29,773 nt of DNA from a virus: positions 1-29,773 of the IMG/VR virus record IMGVR_UViG_3300023174_000497; one strand, 5' to 3'. Within the stretch, counting starts at the first letter, position 1, and the number at the start of each line of letters is the position of its first letter. Below, one piece after another: positions 1 through 6,800 of this stretch. The translations under genes were made by a program, and so were the position numbers. The notes under the pieces were generated by a model, which had not been told where the DNA came from, did no database searches, and saw only the letters and a list, made by a program, of their open reading frames with translations.

Positions 1-868
1 GTTTTTGCAAATTTTCTATGAATTGGTCAAACCAATATGGATTATTCTTTTTTTGAACAATAATTTTTACATACTTTCCAGCAATATTAGAGGCGTCTTG
101 CTGAAGCAAATCGTCTAGTGTGGTATCAGAATCGTCGTAATAAATCTTAGTAAAAATCTCTAAGTGATTTGGAATGAATGTTAATTCCAGAGTTTCGGTA
201 TCTAGTACATGAAACCCTCTAGGACAATTATAATCTCCCCACATCATTGGATACGGAGCGCCCAGATAGTGGATTCCACCAAGGGAAGACTTTTGGTGAA
301 AGTGTCCGGTAAGAGTCATGTAGAACTTATCAAAGATATCGGCTCTAAGACCTTTATCCACGTTCAGGTGCCCCGCATACATCTCAAACCCAATCAGCTC
401 AAGGTGTCCCATACAAACTTTAGCTGTAGAGCTTTTAATGGCTTCTAGGGTTTTGAGTGCGTTGTCTTCACAAATCCATGGGAGGAAAAGCACTTTCATA
501 TTATCTACCATGACCTCACTGGGATCAATGTAGACATTAAACTTGTGGTAGGATTTTAGAAGCTCGGTAACGCTGTTTACTGCGTTTGTATTCTTAAAAT
601 AAGTGTCATGGTTTCCGACAATAATATCAACTCTATCCACTATCTCATGCAATGGACCAAACACTCGGTTCTGCCAGGTATGAAAGGTATTAAAATTGAT
701 ATATTTTCGTCTATCAAACACATCGCCCAAGTGCAAGACGGTCTTGATGTTATTATCTTTTAGGTATGGAAAGAGTATGTCCTCATAGAATTTAAGGAAA
801 TATTCATTAAAAGATGTGTTATCGTTTCCAGCACCACAGTGCGTATCAGTTATAATTGCGACTTTCAT
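1..868 (-). CDS. 47: Recombination endonuclease subunit gp47 (Mre11/SbcD-like), C terminus cut by window edge
   Basis: The first 289 residues of a calcineurin-like metallophosphoesterase are visible. The family's metal-binding motifs appear in order: DTHCG near residue 8, LGDVFD near 48, GNHD near 85, a GHLE motif, and TGHFH in the second half. In T4, gp47 pairs with gp46 (an SbcC/Rad50-like ATPase) to resect DNA ends for recombination-dependent replication. T4 gp47 is about 339 residues, so about 50 are missing and gp46 is expected just beyond base 1. The ATG at 866-868 is the first in frame, 18 bases after the preceding stop; I see no strong Shine-Dalgarno. Neighbouring uvsY, uvsW and gene 55 match the recombination/late-transcription cluster of T4 relatives. 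The motifs leave little doubt about the family. Confidence 0.93.
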   Translation of the reverse strand, partial: MKVAIITDTHCGAGNDNTSFNEYFLKFYEDILFPYLKDNNIKTVLHLGDVFDRRKYINFNTFHTWQNRVFGPLHEIVDRVDIIVGNHDTYFKNTNAVNSVTELLKSYHKFNVYIDPSEVMVDNMKVLFLPWICEDNALKTLEAIKSSTAKVCMGHLELIGFEMYAGHLNVDKGLRADIFDKFYMTLTGHFHQKSSLGGIHYLGAPYPMMWGDYNCPRGFHVLDTETLELTFIPNHLEIFTKIYYDDSDTTLDDLLQQDASNIAGKYVKIIVQKKNNPYWFDQFIENLQK

Positions 869-886
869 AGAGTATTATGCGGTTTC

Positions 887-1105
887 TTAAAGCATTTCAC
901 GAAGAATGTGTCTAACTGCGTCACCTATAGATGTAAATTTTCCAGAGTCTACTAATTTTTGTAGGCTGTCTACAACATCTGCGCTCAACTCAAACTCCAG
1001 GTTCTCACAATGAGACGCCATTTTTTCATAATAGTGTCCATTAACGTGAATGTAATTTGGCGCTGTTGTTTTAGGCTTCGATTTTGTCTTCTTAGATTTT
1101 GTCAT
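887..1105 (-). CDS. Small protein with a ribbon-helix-helix-like C terminus
   Basis: This 72-residue protein has a very basic N terminus (MTKSKKTKSKPK) and a C-terminal half shaped like a ribbon-helix-helix DNA-binding domain: a short strand (EFELS), a helix (ADVVDSLQKLVDSG), a turn, then a second helix (SIGDAVRHILREML). That pattern is typical of CopG/Arc-type repressors, which bind DNA as dimers. No function is recognised with certainty. The start directly follows the stop of the upstream gene (TAA at 1106-1108, then ATG), which implies translational coupling within the gene 55 - gene 47 operon. It could be a small transcriptional regulator or just a basic nucleic-acid-binding protein; the fold is inferred from the residue pattern only. 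Confidence 0.7.
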   Translation of the reverse strand: MTKSKKTKSKPKTTAPNYIHVNGHYYEKMASHCENLEFELSADVVDSLQKLVDSGKFTSIGDAVRHILREML

Positions 1106-1384
1106 TTATGGGCTATTCCACTCGTACATCTTTCCAGTGCTCTCTGTCACTTCTGTTGTCTTAGGAAAGAATATATCATAAAGTTTATTAATTGTAAACT
1201 CTAAATTTTTTCCAGTAAGTTTATATTCTCGAATAAGTTCTAGAGCAGATTTTTCTAGCTCGATGGGAGGAACCACCGCCATATCTTTTTGAATCTTCAA
1301 GTAAATTTCTTTTGATGTTGCGCTTCTACACTTGCAATGTGTGTACAAACTATCAAGTAAAATTTGTTTTCTTATAGCATTCAT
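1106..1384 (-). CDS. Hypothetical protein between gene 55 and the RHH-like gene
   Basis: I do not recognise this 92-residue protein. It has two cysteines close together (HCKC near residue 17) and a mainly helical middle (KSALELIREYKL). The open frame extends upstream into gene 55, but I place the start at the ATG at 1382-1384. That ATG lies five bases after the gene 55 stop and has AGGT a few bases upstream, whereas the longer reading would be a lysine/arginine-rich shadow of gene 55. T4 late transcription also needs the small co-activator gp33. The size and the position beside gene 55 raise that possibility, but I see no convincing gp33 signature such as a hydrophobic clamp-binding C terminus; it ends in EWNSP. 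A gp33 role would be a guess. Confidence 0.65.
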   Translation of the reverse strand: MNAIRKQILLDSLYTHCKCRSATSKEIYLKIQKDMAVVPPIELEKSALELIREYKLTGKNLEFTINKLYDIFFPKTTEVTESTGKMYEWNSP

Positions 1385-1388
1385 ATAC

Positions 1389-1958
1389 CTATTTTTGCAG
1401 GAGCTTATCAAATCCTGTCTTCTTGTTTTGCTTTGCTTTCTTTGCTTTCTGTTTCTTTTCGTTCTGTCCCTTTTCAAAATTATGAAGGAACTCATGCATA
1501 TTTATGTCTGCATAATCACTTCCATATCTCTGGACTGGTGATGCACCATCATCGCTGGTATCGTTTAGCATTGCCTCTTCAACTGCTCTATACTTTGTGT
1601 ATAAGTGCTTCTTTTCTTTTTGAATTCTTCGAACAAATGCAAAGTAAATGATTTGAGTGAAGTATGCAAAAGGGTTCTTTGATTTCTTAGGATTAAAATT
1701 ATTCAAATACTGTAAGCTGTTTTCTATACCATCAGAAATCATTTCCTCTCTGAAAGGATAGTTCATAAAATTCGGCTTGTTTGCAAGCTTGTGTGCAATA
1801 TTAACTATGCATTGTCCAATAAAATCTGACACTTTAGGTACAGGTTTCTTATCCTTCTTTGCCCGTTTTACATCACGGATATGGTCCTTCATATGCTCGT
1901 AAAACTCAGCATTGTTGACGTAATGTTGTTTAGAGGTGTCGTCTTCTTTTTGTGCCAT
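1389..1958 (-). CDS. 55: Late-transcription sigma factor gp55
   Basis: This 189-residue protein is the highly diverged sigma-70 family factor that directs host RNA polymerase to late promoters of the TATAAATA type, acting together with gp33 and the sliding clamp in T4. The diagnostic region lies around residues 85-120: a FNPKKSKNPFAYFTQI core followed by a basic helix (FVRRIQKEKK), as in gp55 proteins throughout the T4 superfamily and related to sigma region 2. T4 gp55 is 185 residues, a close length match. The C terminus is a lysine-rich tail. The ATG at 1956-1958 follows a 630-base non-coding region and lacks an obvious Shine-Dalgarno. Many matching late promoter boxes occur elsewhere in this window. 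Confidence 0.94.
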   Translation of the reverse strand: MAQKEDDTSKQHYVNNAEFYEHMKDHIRDVKRAKKDKKPVPKVSDFIGQCIVNIAHKLANKPNFMNYPFREEMISDGIENSLQYLNNFNPKKSKNPFAYFTQIIYFAFVRRIQKEKKHLYTKYRAVEEAMLNDTSDDGASPVQRYGSDYADINMHEFLHNFEKGQNEKKQKAKKAKQNKKTGFDKLLQK

Positions 1959-2591
1959 AAAACTAATGTAGCATAGTAAAATTAAATGTAAATTTTTATT
2001 TTAAGAAAATCTTTTAGGGGTATTTTTCTTGGTTCTTTCCCAACCGCAGAATGTTTCAGAAGATTACAGAAATTCTTTATAAGAACTAATAGATCTAATA
2101 AGTTATAGAACAGTTTTAAAGATCTAAAAGACTCAAAAAATCACTTAAAGAACTAACGAAGTTGTTCATGAAAGGAACGAAGTGACTGGAATGAACTTGT
2201 ATTGGTTCTAGAAAGGGGGTTGTTAAGGGGGGGAATAATGTATTATGTAACTTTATAAAACCCCTCTGTCAAGAGATTTTTTTATTACTAATAAATCTGT
2301 AATAAAACTAATATGTTACTAGCCTTAAAATTGCATGTAAAAACAGGGTGTTATAACAGGCATCTAATGGTTTTTTGTGCCTCGCACCTCCCTTCGGGAG
2401 AGCCCTACAAGAAATGTAGTTGAAATTAAAATTGGAATTCTGGTATTAAAAAGATATTAAAATTATTGTTGAACCCGCTACACTCGTATGTATGATTCCA
2501 AGAATAAAAATCTACATTGTTACAACAACTTTTTTCTGATCGAATTATAAGATGTTGATTTTATAGAAACTGACACATAAATTATTTTGTG
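1959..2591. other. 633-base non-coding region upstream of gene 55
   Basis: This is the longest gene-free stretch in a very compact genome. It is AT-rich and has no ORF of useful size on either strand. It holds a copy of a recurring 14-base motif (2014-2027), two G-runs (2215-2219 and 2227-2233), an AT-rich inverted repeat around 2282-2306 (TTTATTAC/GTAATAAA arms), three abutting compact hairpins at 2377-2419, and a hairpin next to the stop of the upstream gene. No tRNA cloverleaf or known riboswitch is recognisable. It may serve as the gene 55 leader, encode a small RNA, or act as a replication or recombination site. Confidence 0.75.
2377..2419. other. Three consecutive compact hairpins (candidate structured RNA)
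   Basis: Three perfect stem-loops lie almost end to end: GTGC-CTC-GCAC (2377-2387), CTCCC-TTC-GGGAG (2388-2400) and CTACA-AGAAA-TGTAG (2405-2419). The first two abut without a spacer and the third follows after four bases. They are far more GC-rich than the surrounding AT-rich sequence. A T-run precedes them on the plus strand (an A-run follows on the minus strand), so this is not a standard intrinsic terminator in either direction. The strand that is transcribed, if any, is unknown; the gene direction suggests minus. Confidence 0.6.
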
Positions 2592-2595
2592 TCAT
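2570..2595 (-). terminator. Weak hairpin at the stop of the 132-residue ORF
   Basis: A TGACACA/TGTGTCA inverted repeat with a ten-base AT loop surrounds the TGA stop at 2592-2594. On the minus strand it is followed by GTTTCTAT rather than a clean U-tract, so it may be a weak terminator or an RNA 3'-end stabiliser. Confidence 0.35.
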
Positions 2596-2990
2596 TGCAT
2601 ATCATCGTCATCAAAGTTGTGTTTCTTTAGCATTTTTTTGTATTCGTTTTTCTTCTTATCATCTTCGTCTTCTGCAATCTCACCTGTAAGAAGCATCACA
2701 TCACAATAATGTTGTTCCAGCTCTGGCATTGCATTTCCAAGTGTTAATACATTCTGCTTGTCAATTGGTAATATATCATCTTCAACTGATGGAAACCAAT
2801 CTTGTAAAAACAATGCATGTGCTTGCTTTTCTTTGCTGTATTCAGATACAACTTTCATTGCACCTCTAACAAAAAACAGGTGTGATATTGTTGTTGAACC
2901 ACCTGCTTCTGCTTGGTCCATTCCATCATAAACAACGCCTATGATTTCTTCGCCACTTGTAAGTTTTAAGACTTTAATAGATGGAGTCAT
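2592..2990 (-). CDS. Hypothetical protein with Sm-like N terminus and acidic tail
   Basis: This 132-residue protein opens with KVLKLTSGEEIIGVV, a strand-turn-strand pattern (hydrophobic strand, S/N-G-E turn, strand) like the start of Sm/Hfq-fold proteins. It ends in a charged segment (EDEDDKKK, then DDDDMQ). Small proteins of this appearance occur in T4-like marine phages, but I know of no assigned role. The ATG at 2988-2990 has a strong AGAGGTG ribosome-binding site six bases upstream. A late-promoter-like TCTAAATA overlaps the uvsW stop just upstream, so expression may be late. The Sm-like fold is inferred from pattern only; an RNA-binding role is one possibility, a structural role another. 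Confidence 0.75.
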   Translation of the reverse strand: MTPSIKVLKLTSGEEIIGVVYDGMDQAEAGGSTTISHLFFVRGAMKVVSEYSKEKQAHALFLQDWFPSVEDDILPIDKQNVLTLGNAMPELEQHYCDVMLLTGEIAEDEDDKKKNEYKKMLKKHNFDDDDMQ

Positions 2991-3004
2991 ACGTTCACCT
3001 CTTA

Positions 3005-4492
3005 CTATTTAGAATTTTCAAAAAGATTGATTTTGTGTAGCTTGTATGTGAACTTCTCCTCATTATAGATTTTGATTCTTTCCAAGAAATGCTTTATGGC
3101 AAAATTCTTGTATGTCTTATCAGACAAATCATCCACAATATCCCACAATACTGCCTTATCTGAGTTATCTCCAATTCTTAACGTCCTTCCGATTGATTGC
3201 AGCGTTTTGATTCTAGATTTTGTTGGAGACGCAAAAATGATATGTTCCAAGTTTCGCACATTCACACCCGTACTAAAAACTCCACTTGATGCGACGATAA
3301 TTGCGTTTTTTTCTTTATCAACTATTTGACGGATATCCTCACGAACTTCCGCTTCTGTTTCTCCTGAGATGAAAAACACCTTTCGGTTTGGGTCTAGCCT
3401 TTCAGCCTTTTCTTTAATGATCTCATACAGAACCTTTCCATGAGATTCAACAAACTGAAACAACACTAAGCAATTGCTTTTTGTGTTTACTGCCAAGTTT
3501 TTAATAAACGCATTTCGTTTTTCGTTTTCAACAAGCATCTTGATTTCATCATGATACTTTGTCTTCTTAGCTTTCTTACAAAACTCATCGTCATACTTTA
3601 AAACCAAGCACTCAATCTTTAAATCCGCAAGCTGCTTGTCGTCCATTAACTTCTTGGTGGTAGTAACTGGCAACACCTTTCCGAACAATCCTTCCAAAAC
3701 CAATTTGTGTGTCTGTGTTCCGTCCAATGTTCCGGTAGTACCAAAACGATATTTCGCATTGTGTAGACACGTCATGATTCCGGTTAATGACTTAGCCTTA
3801 AACAAATGTACCTCATCGCCAATCACCACTTCAAATTGCTCAAACCAATGCTTGGGTTGTTTGTAAATTGACTGCCAGGTAGAGATCACTATCATCTTAC
3901 TTGCGTCTTTATCCTTACCACCCCAGATAGGCTTACACTGCTTATCCACAGAAAAGGAAGAATCATTCTTGGCATATTGCTTAAAGTCAGCCAGCATCTG
4001 AGACACAAGGCTTATGGTAGGCACTATAATCAACGTCTTCTTCTTATAGTACCGAGTCAGGGCATATATCATTAAGCTCTTTCCAGAGCCTGTAGGAGAC
4101 AATAGGAGCGTTCTATTGGTGTTTATGGCATGCAGTATAGCCGTCTTCTGGTAATCCCTAACCTCAAAAGGCAACTCTAAAGATTCCAAAAATACCCCTA
4201 AAGTTTCCTGAGTAACCTGTTTTCCAACTTTAATTTTTGAATCTAGCTCTACCTCATACCCACGAGTTTTACAGAAATCTAACAAATACTCCAAAAGACC
4301 CCCATAGAGGGTTTGTCCCATAAGATTGAATAGGTATATCTTCCCATTCCACATACGCATCTTATAGGCAGGCATGAATTGGTATCCAGGAACTTGGAAT
4401 GAGAAATACTCATTCAACTCTTTGGCTATAGAGGAATCGGCGTCTATTTTGAGGTAAACCTCGTTTAGTTTGGTTATAGCAACTTTTTCCAT
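3005..4492 (-). CDS. uvsW: UvsW-type recombination DNA/RNA helicase
   Basis: This is a superfamily-2 helicase of about 495 residues (T4 UvsW is 503). Walker A is SPTGSGK near residue 135, the DExH-type motif II is GDEVH near 227, and motif III is TGT near 255. The second RecA-like lobe contains VLFQFVESHGK and the motif VI region QSIGRTLRIG. The N-terminal segment matches the small DNA-binding domain of UvsW. In T4, UvsW unwinds R-loops at origins, promotes branch migration and helps switch replication to the recombination mode. I prefer the ATG at 4490-4492 over the in-frame TTG six bases upstream; neither has a textbook Shine-Dalgarno. A late-type box (CCTAAATA, 4524-4531) lies 32 bases upstream. 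In T4 too, uvsW is a late gene and sits near uvsY. Confidence 0.94.
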   Translation of the reverse strand: MEKVAITKLNEVYLKIDADSSIAKELNEYFSFQVPGYQFMPAYKMRMWNGKIYLFNLMGQTLYGGLLEYLLDFCKTRGYEVELDSKIKVGKQVTQETLGVFLESLELPFEVRDYQKTAILHAINTNRTLLLSPTGSGKSLMIYALTRYYKKKTLIIVPTISLVSQMLADFKQYAKNDSSFSVDKQCKPIWGGKDKDASKMIVISTWQSIYKQPKHWFEQFEVVIGDEVHLFKAKSLTGIMTCLHNAKYRFGTTGTLDGTQTHKLVLEGLFGKVLPVTTTKKLMDDKQLADLKIECLVLKYDDEFCKKAKKTKYHDEIKMLVENEKRNAFIKNLAVNTKSNCLVLFQFVESHGKVLYEIIKEKAERLDPNRKVFFISGETEAEVREDIRQIVDKEKNAIIVASSGVFSTGVNVRNLEHIIFASPTKSRIKTLQSIGRTLRIGDNSDKAVLWDIVDDLSDKTYKNFAIKHFLERIKIYNEEKFTYKLHKINLFENSK

Positions 4493-4523
4493 TCCCAAAA
4501 TACGTCTTTATTCATACTAGAAG

Positions 4524-4531
4524 TATTTAGG
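4524..4531 (-). promoter_or_regulatory. Late promoter box upstream of uvsW (CCTAAATA)
   Basis: The minus strand reads CCTAAATA 32 bases before the uvsW ATG, one of the NCTAAATA/TATAAATA boxes in this window. It overlaps the recurring 14-base motif and lies beside a G-rich tract. Confidence 0.5.
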
Positions 4532-4582
4532 GGTATTTTTTGGGGGGGGTCTGGGGGGCTCTATACGGCCCGTGGCGGCATT

Positions 4583-4846
4583 TTAGGTGGGCTTCCTATC
4601 TATCCACATGTATAAGCCATCGTATGCGTCTATTGTAACCATAATGTCTTGATATGTGGCTTTTATATGGGCGGATAGAAGATCTTTGGTTTTGGGGGAA
4701 GTATGCTCATTGAACCTAATAACCAAAAATGGCTGGTATCCCACACATGATGGCCTTTCTTTGGAATGCTTTAATTGGTAGAACCAGGCTATCAGTTTCG
4801 CATCTTGGGCCTGTTCCAGTTGTGTGACTAAGTTTTGTAAGTCCAT
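4583..4846 (-). CDS. Hypothetical protein, sister of the 81-residue ORF upstream
   Basis: This 87-residue protein has no recognised family. Its second half (FNEHTSPKTKDLLSAHIK, then a Y) shares a spaced pattern with the neighbouring ORF at 4847-5092: FN..T....K..L.AHIK..Y at matching positions, which suggests an old tandem duplication. The start ATG directly follows the stop codon of that neighbour (TAA then ATG), so the two are probably translationally coupled. They sit between uvsY and uvsW, where T4 also has small uncharacterised ORFs (uvsY.-1, uvsY.-2). A role in recombination would be a guess from position. Confidence 0.75.
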   Translation of the reverse strand: MDLQNLVTQLEQAQDAKLIAWFYQLKHSKERPSCVGYQPFLVIRFNEHTSPKTKDLLSAHIKATYQDIMVTIDAYDGLYMWIDRKPT

Positions 4847-5092
4847 TTACCGCAAAGAAACTACCAAGGTGCTTTTATTGAAAGAAAGGGATGAGAAATA
4901 ACCATATTGAGTCTTAATGTGGGCGGCAAGTCTGGTTTTTATTGCATTGTCTGTGTCGGAATTGAAAGATATGTATATGCATTCGCTATAACCATTTTGC
5001 ATTATACGATATCCACGAATAAGACCAGAGACGTATGCTTTACAGATCTGTTTTATAAGCTGGTGCTCTGTTTCCGAAAACTGGGGTTGCAT
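4847..5092 (-). CDS. Hypothetical protein, sister of the 87-residue ORF downstream
   Basis: This 81-residue protein has no recognised family. It has two short helical segments (EHQLIKQICKAYVSGLI), then strands (ECIYISF), and the block FNSDTDNAIKTRLAAHIK followed by a Y, which matches the equivalent block of the next ORF. The ATG overlaps the uvsY stop codon (TAATG), so translation is coupled to uvsY. The position between uvsY and uvsW matches that of the small ORFs in T4. It could be an accessory of the recombination machinery, but nothing in the sequence shows this directly. Confidence 0.75.
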   Translation of the reverse strand: MQPQFSETEHQLIKQICKAYVSGLIRGYRIMQNGYSECIYISFNSDTDNAIKTRLAAHIKTQYGYFSSLSFNKSTLVVSLR

Positions 5093-5523
5093 TAGTTTCC
5101 AGAAGTAAATCGAATGAAGTCTACGGCACTCTTAATTAAGAAACCTCTATTGTTAAGAGTCTTAATTATATCTTCAAGGTATTGAACCTTATCTCTTTGA
5201 ACTTGTAGCTTAAGTAAACGGTCTGATAGTTCTTTGTCTGCTTCTAGGTAGATGCTAATGTCATTCTTTAATACAAATTGGAATGGTTCCCAACCATACT
5301 CATCAAGGTCTGCTTTTGATAGCTTACCTGTGTAGTATTCGTGTTTGATTTTATAGAATGCTTTATAGTCCTGTTCCTCGGACTTTAGCTGGAACTTTTC
5401 CTTTAAGTACATCTTATAGTACTTGTTATGCAAAAACGGAATCTTAATGCTTTCCGCATCAAGTTCTGTTCTGTCCATTTTTACATCTTGTTCCCAGAGG
5501 TTTATAATCTCTTCAAGTTTCAT
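5092..5523 (-). CDS. uvsY: UvsY recombination mediator protein
   Basis: This 143-residue protein (T4 UvsY is 137) has the family's layout. It opens with a short N-terminal helix (MKLEEIINLWEQDV), followed by an acidic/hydrophobic stretch, a central YYTGKL motif like the YYSGR of T4 UvsY, and a C-terminal RGFLIKSAVDFIRF segment that mirrors the RGFAIKHIQDMRAF of T4. UvsY is a ring-forming mediator that loads the UvsX recombinase onto gp32-coated single-stranded DNA. Its neighbour uvsW and the nearby gene 47 act in the same recombination-dependent replication pathway. No uvsX is present in the window. The ATG at 5521-5523 lies one base after the stop of the preceding ORF. Confidence 0.9.
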   Translation of the reverse strand: MKLEEIINLWEQDVKMDRTELDAESIKIPFLHNKYYKMYLKEKFQLKSEEQDYKAFYKIKHEYYTGKLSKADLDEYGWEPFQFVLKNDISIYLEADKELSDRLLKLQVQRDKVQYLEDIIKTLNNRGFLIKSAVDFIRFTSGN

Positions 5524-5524
5524 A

Positions 5525-5779
5525 TTATGTTACGGGGTATGCATACCAAGTACTTTGGCCAACTCCGTTCCTATCATAATCATCGTATAATAAATCTTCT
5601 TCTTTTGCAATATTATTCCACGTATACCGAATAGTAATAGTTCCAAATAGATTTAAATCATTACTTGGATAGTTCTCTATTATCTCTGCAAATATAGTAG
5701 AGCCTGTATAGGGAAAGCAGATGACTAACTCATCCCCAGGCGCTAAATCTTGTACCCAATATGGAACACTATTGTTCAT
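5525..5779 (-). CDS. Hypothetical protein
   Basis: I do not recognise this 84-residue protein. It is rich in aromatic and acidic residues and looks all-beta (GDELVICFPYTGSTIFAEII, then GTITIRYTW), ending in a Tyr/Trp-rich tail. Its start overlaps the end of the HExxH ORF by 11 bases, and its stop lies one base before the uvsY ATG, so it sits inside a tightly packed operon. A small beta-barrel or virion-associated protein is possible but unsupported. Confidence 0.7.
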   Translation of the reverse strand: MNNSVPYWVQDLAPGDELVICFPYTGSTIFAEIIENYPSNDLNLFGTITIRYTWNNIAKEEDLLYDDYDRNGVGQSTWYAYPVT

Positions 5780-6122
5780 CTTTTTTTGTGTTTTGTAATA
5801 GCCACTCTAGGAATTGTGGATTATCATTAAACACAGTCTGAAGACCATTTGCCATCTTTCGTACAACTCTTTCCTCATCACGAGCGTTTCTAAAGTTGAT
5901 GTCAAACATGTATACTACACCATGCAACATCTCGTGAATGATGGTATTAACCAACTCAGTCTTCTTCTGAGTACAATCAAATATAATCTTTTGATCTTCA
6001 GGAACACACATACCACATGCCTTATGGCGTATGCCCCAAGACTTAGACCGTGGTATAATCTTAAAAGTTGAGTACCCAATCTTGACTCTTTTTGGCGTCT
6101 TTCGTCTTATTTGCTTTGCCAT
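5769..6122 (-). CDS. Small HExxH zinc-metallopeptidase-like protein
   Basis: This 117-residue protein has a zincin active-site motif, HEMLH, at residues 63-67 inside a hydrophobic helix (NTIIHEMLHGVVYMF). A DEER segment follows near residues 82-85 and could give the third zinc ligand and the helix that supports it. The N terminus is highly basic (AKQIRRKTPKR). Two cysteines (CGMC near 36-39) precede a strand-like IIFDC segment. The layout recalls SprT-like or phage-encoded minimal metallopeptidases, but the exact family is not certain. The start is supported by AGGAG upstream of the ATG. It is placed between the tail completion gene and uvsY, and its target is unknown. Confidence 0.8.
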   Translation of the reverse strand: MAKQIRRKTPKRVKIGYSTFKIIPRSKSWGIRHKACGMCVPEDQKIIFDCTQKKTELVNTIIHEMLHGVVYMFDINFRNARDEERVVRKMANGLQTVFNDNPQFLEWLLQNTKKDEQ

Positions 6123-6129
6123 ACAACTC

Positions 6130-6696
6130 CTACTTAACCTTTTCTACGGTAAAATAATCATATCTAAAATTTACTCGTGATGATATGTGCGGTGTGTCTG
6201 TGTTTGTTGAATCAAACTGAACCTCACTTAAAGCCACCGGGTGAATATCTACAAAAGATATGGAAAGGTGTGGGTTATTTTTGCTGCTATTAACCATGAG
6301 GGTTGCTTGACCAAATACCTTCTGTATTCCGGGCCTGTTGTTTGGTATTTTTGGAAGCTCCCCATCTAAGTTCTTAAGCTGTCCTCTATACAAAGCACCA
6401 AACTGTGCCTGGCTTTCTGGGAACGATATAGCTTGCATCCAGGAAAAAATCTCATACCAATTGCGCATCTCTTCATCTACCTTAAACTCCACCACAAGCT
6501 CACCAAATCGCATGTGGTCTCCAGTCCAGTTGACACGAACAAATGGGTTAGTACCAGCATTAGTAGCCGGACTTAAGGCTACAGTGGGAAGAGTCACTTT
6601 CTGTACGAAGAAGTTGAAGTCGGGCAAACGGTCTACACTGAAGTTAAAATTCAGAGGAGTTTGAAAGTTTCTGTTTTTAACTTCGTTAATAGCCAT
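6130..6696 (-). CDS. 3: Tail-tube-fold protein, probably tail completion protein gp3
   Basis: This 188-residue protein shares the layout of the gp19 tail tube encoded at 12856-13479: an N-terminal strand, a Leu-Pro/Val-Ala-rich loop (VQKVTLPTVAL), a W-x-G/D strand, and an acidic DEE...W helix ending in a WM motif (EIFSWMQ). It closes with a paired-strand FRYDYFTVEKV. In T4 relatives the protein between gene 23 and uvsY is often gp3, which caps the head-proximal end of the tail tube and stabilises the sheath. That context, plus the 176-residue length of T4 gp3, supports gp3 over a second tube gene. A late box (CATAAATA) lies 30 bases upstream. The tube-like fold is fairly sure; the gp3 name is less so. 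Confidence 0.75.
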   Translation of the reverse strand: MAINEVKNRNFQTPLNFNFSVDRLPDFNFFVQKVTLPTVALSPATNAGTNPFVRVNWTGDHMRFGELVVEFKVDEEMRNWYEIFSWMQAISFPESQAQFGALYRGQLKNLDGELPKIPNNRPGIQKVFGQATLMVNSSKNNPHLSISFVDIHPVALSEVQFDSTNTDTPHISSRVNFRYDYFTVEKVK

Positions 6697-6725
6697 ATTG
6701 TGGTATAAGTTTTGCTGGTGTCATA

Positions 6726-6733
6726 TATTTATG
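6726..6733 (-). promoter_or_regulatory. Late promoter box upstream of the gp3-like gene (CATAAATA)
   Basis: The minus strand reads CATAAATA 30 bases upstream of the ATG of the gp3-like gene, just after the terminator that follows gene 23. It would restart transcription for the tail completion/uvsY block. Confidence 0.55.
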
Positions 6734-6800
6734 GTATAAGGGTTAAATCCAAAAATCAATAAAAAAATGTTTTTTAAATATATTTTGGATTTTTGGCAAT

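Noticed and set aside
1959-2591. tRNA gene or group I intron in the non-coding region
   Set aside because: No cloverleaf with acceptor, anticodon and T arms can be drawn, and no intron core or flanking exon halves are visible.
6130-6696. A second tail tube gene (gp19 duplicate)
   Set aside because: The layout is tube-like, but the position between gene 23 and uvsY and the conserved ends fit gp3 better; kept as a gp3-like call with reduced confidence.
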